Assembly (NCBI GenBank): GCA_049999725.1 | Contig: JBNGIS010016917.1 | Coordinates: 36,847 to 74,440, forward strand | DNA length: 37,594 bases | Direction: 5' to 3' | DNA from: Haplomitrium mnioides | Lineage: Eukaryota; Marchantiophyta; Haplomitriopsida; Calobryales | Shown here: in pieces, positions 31,973 to 37,594 of the stretch | Position numbering within the stretch: position 1 is the first letter of the stretch | How the letters are laid out: the number at the start of each line of letters is the position of its first letter | Translations under genes and position numbers: made by a program | The notes under the pieces: model-generated | The model's input: only the letters and a program-made list of their open reading frames with translations | What the model was told of the DNA's origin: nothing | Databases searched by the model: none

Positions 31973-32624
31973 ACAAAAAAATACTCATCATTATGGTGGT
32001 CCAAAAATTGCTCACGCCCATGAGTATTGGACTGTGGGCTACTGGACCAAAGAGTGTAAGAGGAGCATAAAGCTCTTCAACTTGTAAGCTGATGACACCA
32101 GTGGTCGTCCTCAGCAAATTATAGGGAGTGTATTCAATTGCCCTATTGTGTCGATGAAGCTAAGACATCCAGAAGATGATGCTCTTGTGAATGTGTACCA
32201 AAAGCCTCAAGCTTTGTACAATTTTTTCGTTGACCATTTATCAACAGTGCGAGATTGGATCTTAGATCTTTGCTCTAAGTTTGGCACAAGCCTTGTATAT
32301 GCTTTAAAGTTGATGCAAAATTGCATCGCTGTGGAATATGATAGACGCCAATCTATATATATTCCTCATAGAGTTTTGACGATGGCTACTTTGCCATTCA
32401 ATATGGCCGAATCACAGATAGTATATGTATACCACAAGAAGCATGTTCCTTATGGTACTACATGTGCTACTGGTGATTTTGTCGCAATCTCTGGGACTTG
32501 AAAATCTTGGCATGACTCTCTAGCGGCTGCAGATGCTGAAGCTTCTCACGCAACTGATTTGGATAAGACCATTCCTCCTAAAGAAGATAGGGATGTAACA
32601 TCAAATTGTAATTTTTGTACATAA
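31973..32624 (+). pseudogene. Outer methyltransferase gene, exon 4, motifs X and I
   Basis: Reads YGGPKIAHAHEYWTVGYWTK and KRSIKLFNL, then a stop and small frame change. MSMKLRHPEDDALVNVYQKP, QALYNFFVDHLSTVRDWILD and LCSKFGTSLVYALKL follow, and then NCIAVEYDRRQSIYI. It finishes DLDKTIPPKEDRDVTS before the stop at 32622. The VEYD acidic residue, which binds the AdoMet ribose in the family, is kept. Confidence 0.8.
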
Positions 32625-32628
32625 TAAA
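32623..32628 (+). terminator. Poly(A) signal of outer methyltransferase gene
   Basis: AATAAA overlaps the end of the coding sequence, as in the inner copy (18555-18560). Confidence 0.5.
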
Positions 32629-33590
32629 GTATTTTCTTCACAAAATATTATTTGATTTGTCTTCATTCTTGTTGCATTCCAAATCCAATTTAAGTATTTC
32701 TTCACGATTCAATTTCTTGCACAAAATTATTTTTGAACAAAACGTATTGGTCTTCATAAAAATTAGCTATGAAGTCTATGCTAGCATGGAAGCTCTTTTT
32801 CTTCTTTTCTTTTTCAATTTCTGCTCAAGTTTTCTTCACTCATTAGTTTTAGCAGTCCCTTGTTAGAAGGGCTTTAGCAGCCCCTACGTCCAAGTACTCA
32901 GTTGTCTGTGCTCTCCTAGGCTTCAATTTTCCATGCGTGTGTGGGCTTTAGTTGTTCAAGCTTGCTTAGGCTTTAGTTGTCTATACGCGCATGGACCTTA
33001 TCAAACAAAGCATATCTAGGCTTCAAGCTGTCCCTATACACAGGCTTCAGTTGTCCATACACGCATGGGCTACAGTAGTCTTTTCACAATTTTGCTTCAA
33101 CAATCCTCTTGTGCCTACACTTTAGGGTTCTAGTTGAAAGTTCCTGCACATGAGAGCTTCAACATTCCAAGTGCAAAGAGGCTTTAACAGTCTCTACATA
33201 GATAAGCTTTAAGACTACGGTTCACAGTTTTTGCCCTTAAGAATCCTTTTTTCTTGAATATGTTTCTGATAAAATTTGAATGTTTTTATCAAATTTTAAT
33301 GTTAATGGTATTATTGTTAGTTTTGAAAATATTTAACAACAAATGTCGTGTACATTTTGGATATATTCTATTCATTGATGCTCATGCTTTTTAAAGAAGA
33401 AATTATGAAAGCAATTTTAATAAAATTCTCATAAGAAGATTTGTTTTTAATACATTATGCACTCAAAACAAGCCATTTTGATAAATAGACGTACATTTTG
33501 TTTTTGCAAATGAATATTGCTAGCGTCAAACTCATGATTTTCATGGTAAAATTTTTAAATTGGTTTTTGCAAACGCCAAATGAAACAGAA
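32629..33590. other. Right arm of outer element
   Basis: Non-coding sequence homologous to 18561-19340. It includes degenerate minisatellite units at about 32880-33130 (TCCATGCGTGTGTGGGCTTT, TCTATACGCGCATGGACC). No gene is seen. Confidence 0.65.
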
Positions 33591-33630
33591 ACCCATTAGC
33601 AGTTCCTGGTTCAATTGAAGTAGCGGTTGT
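33590..33630 (-). repeat. Terminal inverted repeat, right end of outer element
   Basis: The minus strand reads ACAACCGCTACTTCAATTGA then ACCAGGAACTGCTAATGGG. The core has a small insertion relative to other copies, but the ACAACCGCTACTT start and the second GCTA block remain. Confidence 0.75.
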
Positions 33631-33639
33631 TTAAGACAA

Positions 33640-33960
33640 AGAATATAAGCATTTCAAAACGTCAATGAAGATGAGAGAAGGAACCATATACTTCTCACAG
33701 CTGATTGCCATTTTAGTGCCAGAAGAACTTGACATTGGAGGAGGGCTTCAAGTAGTCAAGAGCAAGCATTCTACTCTAATAGGGGTAGAGAATAAGGAGA
33801 TAGAAGCTATGGAAAAAGTAATTCTAGCAGAGGTCGCTCGAGCAAAAATGCACAAAACCAGCCTTGCCAGTCAAACCAATTTGGTGGTAGGGGCCAAATC
33901 AGAGGCAAGTGTCAGCCCTACCGCTGTGGTGCTATGTTGAAAACACAACCCCACATTGCC
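33640..33960 (+). pseudogene. Ty1/copia gag, 3' part
   Basis: DKEYKHFKTSMKMREGTIYF is followed by SQLIAILVPEELDIGGG. Farther on the frame shifts into NQFGGRGQIRGKCQPYRCGA, which looks like the Gly/Arg-rich lead into a zinc knuckle. It continues the gag of 2012-2499 across the outer transposon. The remainder of the copia element is not found to the right. Confidence 0.78.
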
Positions 33961-36900
33961 ACAGGCATCGAAATAAGGGTTTTTGGGATACTTGTTGTGA
34001 GAGGGATCGATAATTTGTCGATTTGAGCGTTTTAGGAGGGTGCTGGGCTGGATTTGGTTCAGGTTTGGGCACCGATCCTTGGTTTCCTAATCATAGGCAA
34101 CTGATTCAGGCCAAAGTAGAGTTTTGAATTTGTTGAAAATTGAGCTTTTGCTCCACTTTATTCCATCTCAACACCTAGTGGAGGTGGCTGGACTTCGGTG
34201 TGCAGGTACATTTCTGCCCCCTACTTGGGACCAGGTCCAGCTCTGTAATTACAGAGTTCCAGGATTTGAAACCTGTCCCTAATCCCCACTCCTAATTGCT
34301 CCTATGCTAAAATTGAATTACCGAAAAAACAGAATTTTGAACTATGCTAATAAATGACAACATGTTTTTTCCAACAAAGTTCTGAATGTTTTCACAAGCT
34401 CTTCCTAAACGTATCTACAGAATTCAGAATCTGTACATGCTGAAAAGTCACACCCAAAGACAAAAAAACCGAAGGAATTCCTTGTGTAGTGTTACCAATT
34501 CCCGAAATCAGGAATTTTACGTGATCGTGATGCCCCTTCTTCCGGTCAGTGCTGCCCTTGGCTTGCTGGTGGCTGGAGGTCCTCCCTTGATTACTCTGGT
34601 CTTCCTTGCTGCCCTCACAAGCTGCTCCTTTGCTGAAAGCAGTCGCTGGTCTTCAGATTCGTCAGCTCCTCCATCACTCACAATCTCCACATTCCGTCGG
34701 TTGCCCTCGATTGCTGGCTGCCCCCTCTTCCAATACCACCTCAATTTCCTCACACCCATTCAGTCAAAAGAGTTTGACTTCTACCTCACAGAAGGTGTAT
34801 GTTCTGCTCCCTCACTAGGGAGGTGCTCCTCTCGAACACCGGTTACCCACTCCACCTTGCTACTGAAATTCGTCTCCTTACTCTTCCTTTGGGATCATAC
34901 CTCACCAGGACTCTTCAAGCCCTACGAACTGTCACCAGAAATAAACTCTTGGCTTGGATTGCCCCAGCAATTCCTTCACTTGGACGCTCCTGAGCTTACT
35001 CTCCTTGGCTCAAGAGGGGGGATCCTTCCTAATTGCCTTCTCAAGCGAAAAATGCGGGCTGGTCTGAAAATCATACGTGCAGCCACTGAAGAAGTGAAAG
35101 CATGTGCCAAAGAAAAATGATGAGAGTCTCCTTCACCAACTAGAGTCCACCGCTTTTCTATTGGAAGTCACCTGCTTGTCCAAAAATCCCTGCACAAACC
35201 CACGCTCGCTTTGCTCCTGTACGTCCATAGCCTCTCTCTTCGACTCCGCTTGCTCCAACCCAATGGAAAAAGAAAACAATACCAAGGATGATCAAACAAT
35301 GAGGCCCGTTGCAAGGTATACCCCCAAGAGAGAGGAAGCTAACCTCATTTAATGGCATGATGCATTTGCCTTGGCGCCCATCTGCATTTTAACTTTAATT
35401 CTAATGTTAGTTGAGGTTGACTGGCAACAAGGGCATAAGTTGAAGGCTCTAACGCTTGGCCCACTTGTTTTTCTGAGTCCACTAGCTATCTTTAGTTGTA
35501 AGTCACCTGAAGGTCCTTTTGCGATTTGCCAAGCGCCACTTTCCCCAACTAAATATAGAGAATTGTTTTTCTCATTTAAAGTCCATTTAGTTTGTCCCTT
35601 TAGGTCTTGTTCTCTTTATTTTAGTTGGTAACTTCATTTGTCTCTTAACTTAGTTTAGCTAACTTTTTTCATTTGTCCTGTCTTGTTGTTTTCCCTTGCA
35701 ATAAGAACTATAGTGTTCTTTGCCTTTCCCCTTGCCCGTCCTCCTTCCTCCTCGTGATCCTTGCGAAGTCTCTTCTTGTGCAATCCTTCCTCTGCGACCC
35801 CTCTCTCATTTTTCTCCCATCGCCTCACTCTCTCTCCTTCTCGTCTCGTCTCTCCCTCTCGTCTCGTGCATGCCACGACAACCGGAGCGTGAGTTATATA
35901 TTTGGAAACTGGTCACTTTGGATTCGGACTAGTTCACCCAACGCTAAGCAAGCAAGTATCACTACTCCATCAAGAACATTCTGTTCCCTCCCGTAACATC
36001 GTGTCTCTTGTGATAGAAATCAAGCCTTGAATTAGCCACACCTCGTATTCACTCAGTCATTTCCTCTAAATTGAATGATCTGACCTTTTTCCCCAATATG
36101 GTGACTTTTTAGCTGCGTGAATCAAAGCGGAAACTGGATTGACTCGTCAAGTTTCCTCTCAAGAGTATATATGGCTTCTCATGCTTCCTCTATTTCTCAA
36201 ATAGCTCTTTGAGCTTTTCTCTTCTCTGCCTTCGGCATTATCCTCCCCATCACCATCACTCAGCTCAGCAGCTACCAACTTATCACTTTCTGCCACAAGC
36301 TCACCCTCACAAACCTCGCAGTGAAAATTCCCATCACATGGATTGATGAGGCGGAGTGCATCCAGTGTCGAGAGTCTATAACCACATCTTGCACTTCCAA
36401 TTTCAAAAAAAAAAAGCACCTCCGAGCGTGCTTCCGAAAGCACCTCCGGATGCGCTTCCTAAACACCTCTGAAGTCACTCCAAAGTGCACTCCAAAGCTC
36501 GCACCTCCAAAGAACAAGCTTCAACAACATGTACCTTCGATTTCTGACAAGCAAAGCGCCTCCGTGTCCACATGGACCTCCAAAACCCACGAAATATATC
36601 ATCTGGTTGTTGCGCATCCAAATTTACCGCTGAATATTGTGCCTTTGACTCCGGATAGAATTGCCTTGGATCTATCACATGCATCCTCCTGAATTCGACC
36701 TCCTTCCTTGTTGATTGTTCGAATGTCCCTCCTTTGATTGCATGCCTCCCCACGCGATTTTAGACCTCTCTTGAATTCGACTCATCCTCTCTCAGCTTTG
36801 GATCAGACCTCCTCCTTCCAGCGATCAAATTTTTGACACGATCCCTGCCTTGCTCAATCCTCTACATCAAATTTCTCAACTGGCCTATCCTTCTGCTGAA

Positions 36901-37451
36901 TTCCTCTAGCCTCCTCTATCGAATTGCAAATCTCCTCCATGCAACCTCGATTTCTCTCTCGGCCGCGAATTCTTCCAGCTCAAATTTCCTGGTGCCCCTT
37001 TCATTTGATCTTCATGTGCTTCCTTGCATGTCTCACCCACTCCTCTGATTCATCTACATGTGCCTCCTCCTTGCATTCATCGCTCGACAAAATCCTCCTA
37101 CTGCTGCGAATTGCTCCTTGGTGCAGAGCTCCTTTGCAAAATTTCCTAGATTGCATGCCTCCTGATCGATTGCGGTCCCCATGCAATTGGTGATTTCTTC
37201 TTCGATCAAGCCTTTCTCCGCATGCGCAATCTTTGGCAACCTCTCCCAACACGATCCTCCCCTCGACGACTTCTAGCCTCCTCATCGAACGATCTAACCT
37301 TCATTTAGCCTCTAGATTCAATCCCCATCTTTGATCTTTCCTTGCATGCATTGCAATTCCCTGCTTGCCCCTCTCGCGATCCTTGGCACATCAATCCTCT
37401 TTGCGAATGGCTCCTCACAAACTCTACCCCTGCACGAAATCCTCTGCTCCA
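33961..37451. other. CT-rich sequence without recognised genes
   Basis: No retrotransposon protein domain or TIR is recognised. The plus strand is pyrimidine-rich, with recurrent CCTCC and GCATGCCTCC words from about 36680 to 37300. A short imperfect 24-bp repeat (CACCTCCGAGCGTGCTTCCG and CACCTCCGGATGCGCTTCCT) lies at about 36415-36470. Scattered short open frames lack support. It may be LTR or leader sequence of another retroelement. Confidence 0.4.
34386..35120 (+). CDS. Unrecognised open frame, 244 codons
   Basis: This is the longest plus-strand frame of the window. It contains a hydrophobic stretch (VMPLLPVSAALGLLVAGGPP) and ends LKRKMRAGLKIIRAATEEVK then ACAKEK. I recognise no domain. 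The minus strand over part of it is also open (34517-34759). It could be retroelement leader sequence, and without a homolog I would not call it a gene with confidence. Confidence 0.2.
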   Translation: MFSQALPKRIYRIQNLYMLKSHTQRQKNRRNSLCSVTNSRNQEFYVIVMPLLPVSAALGLLVAGGPPLITLVFLAALTSCSFAESSRWSSDSSAPPSLTISTFRRLPSIAGCPLFQYHLNFLTPIQSKEFDFYLTEGVCSAPSLGRCSSRTPVTHSTLLLKFVSLLFLWDHTSPGLFKPYELSPEINSWLGLPQQFLHLDAPELTLLGSRGGILPNCLLKRKMRAGLKIIRAATEEVKACAKEK

Positions 37452-37594
37452 ACAGCCGCTACTTTGAACCAAGAACAAGCTACTCAGAACATGAACTCTT
37501 TTTTTTTTGGGAAAAATTGTGATTTTTCATATCAAAAAACATAAAAAACGAGGTTAATTTTAAAAAACAAAAATTACATGAGTTTTTTGGGTTT
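37452..37594 (+). mobile_element. Start of a fourth copy of the TIR transposon
   Basis: ACAGCCGCTACTTTGAACCA is followed by AGAACAAGCTACTCAGAACA and TGAAC, and then by the AAAAACGAGGTTAATTTTAA region seen at 8281-8330. It is the best-preserved left TIR in the window, in the same orientation as the outer and inner copies. It continues beyond the window. Confidence 0.82.

Larger units (their letters stand above)
8074..32624 (+). pseudogene. ParB-like / amino-DNA-methyltransferase gene, outer copy, split by three insertions
   Basis: Pieces in order: exon 1 at 8074-8203 and 19389-19618; exon 2 at about 19937-21287 and 24925-25114; exon 3 at 25611-25765 and 31472-31871; exon 4 at 31973-32624. Exon 1 is split by the inner transposon, and exons 2 and 3 by LTR-type elements. 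The predicted product is about 1,000 residues: an unrecognised N-terminal region, a basic NLS-like stretch, a proline/serine repeat, a ParB-like domain, then a beta-class methyltransferase. Motif IV is DIPYG (D at 31663), motif X is QKP (32199) and motif I is DLCSKFGT (32265). The order IV-X-I is that of beta-class N6-adenine/N4-cytosine enzymes. Motif IV looks usable, but the motif I glycines are damaged, and stops are scattered through the gene. The substrate base cannot be predicted. Confidence 0.82.
2498..33630 (+). mobile_element. Outer TIR DNA transposon carrying DUF7869 and ParB-methyltransferase genes
   Basis: The two ends are inverted: CCACTACTTTAAATAAG at the left, and CTGGTTCAATTGAAGTAGCGG at the right. 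Flanking sequences TTAGAACAA (2491-2499) and TTAAGACAA (33631-33639) look like a decayed target duplication. The length of that duplication is uncertain (6 to 9 bp), because the first bases of the TIR resemble the flank. The span is 31.1 kb. Subtracting the inner copy and two LTR-type insertions leaves about 10.6 kb, near the 11.2 kb of the inner copy. Contents: left arm, minus-strand DUF7869 gene, divergent promoter, plus-strand ParB-methyltransferase gene, right arm. It is inserted in a copia gag. The superfamily is unassigned; a 9-bp duplication would suit Mutator-like elements, but the protein is not MULE-like. Confidence 0.85.

Noticed and set aside
2498-33630. Integrated phage or large DNA virus as the source of the ParB and methyltransferase genes
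   Set aside because: No capsid, packaging ATPase, polymerase or other viral gene is visible. Introns, TIRs, likely target duplications and a second nested copy point to a DNA transposon.
36321-36692. A 123-codon frame with a lysine run
   Set aside because: No family resemblance, overlapping open frames on the other strand, and low-complexity CCTCC-rich sequence.

Overview
This looks like repeat-rich nuclear DNA from a land plant with a large genome. The evidence is remnants of Ty1/copia (UBN2-type gag) and Ty3/gypsy elements, GT-AG introns, AATAAA signals and AT-rich intergenic sequence. A gymnosperm or fern would fit, but I cannot name the species. There is no intact host gene, rRNA, tRNA or CRISPR array. 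Two runs of N (14206-14305 and 20293-20302) mark draft-assembly gaps.

Most of the window is explained by one family of large DNA transposons, represented by four copies. Each copy ends in a terminal inverted repeat with the core GCTACTTTGAACC. The outer copy (about 2498-33630) sits in a decayed copia gag gene, which resumes in the same reading sense on the far side. The inner copy (about 8201-19379, 11.2 kb) sits inside exon 1 of the outer copy's own methyltransferase gene. Two LTR-type insertions (21288-24919 and 25766-31466) further split that gene. With the nested material removed, the outer element is about 10.6 kb, close to the inner one. A third copy runs off the left edge (1-1232, reversed, inserted in a gypsy reverse transcriptase). 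A fourth begins at 37452 and runs off the right edge.

Layout of one element, left to right: TIR; a left arm with a short conserved reading frame and a 52-bp minisatellite; a minus-strand gene for a DUF7869-type protein (candidate transposase, an inference from its D/D/D-like motifs and its place in the element); a divergent promoter with a TATA box facing each way; a plus-strand, four-exon gene of about 1,000 codons; a right arm; and the second TIR. The plus-strand gene encodes a lysine-rich NLS-like region, a ParB-like domain and a beta-class amino-DNA-methyltransferase (motif IV, then QKP, then motif I). Both copies of both genes carry stops and frameshifts and are pseudogenes here.

Minisatellites whose units contain an imperfect palindrome around ATGCGCGCAT occur in the introns and arms of the element. 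I saw them nowhere outside it. A plant DNA transposon that pairs a DUF7869 protein with a ParB-methyltransferase and carries palindromic arrays is the most interesting content of the window. The arrays could be binding or methylation sites for the element's own protein, but that is a hypothesis.

The right end (33961-37451) is CT-rich sequence without a recognisable gene.
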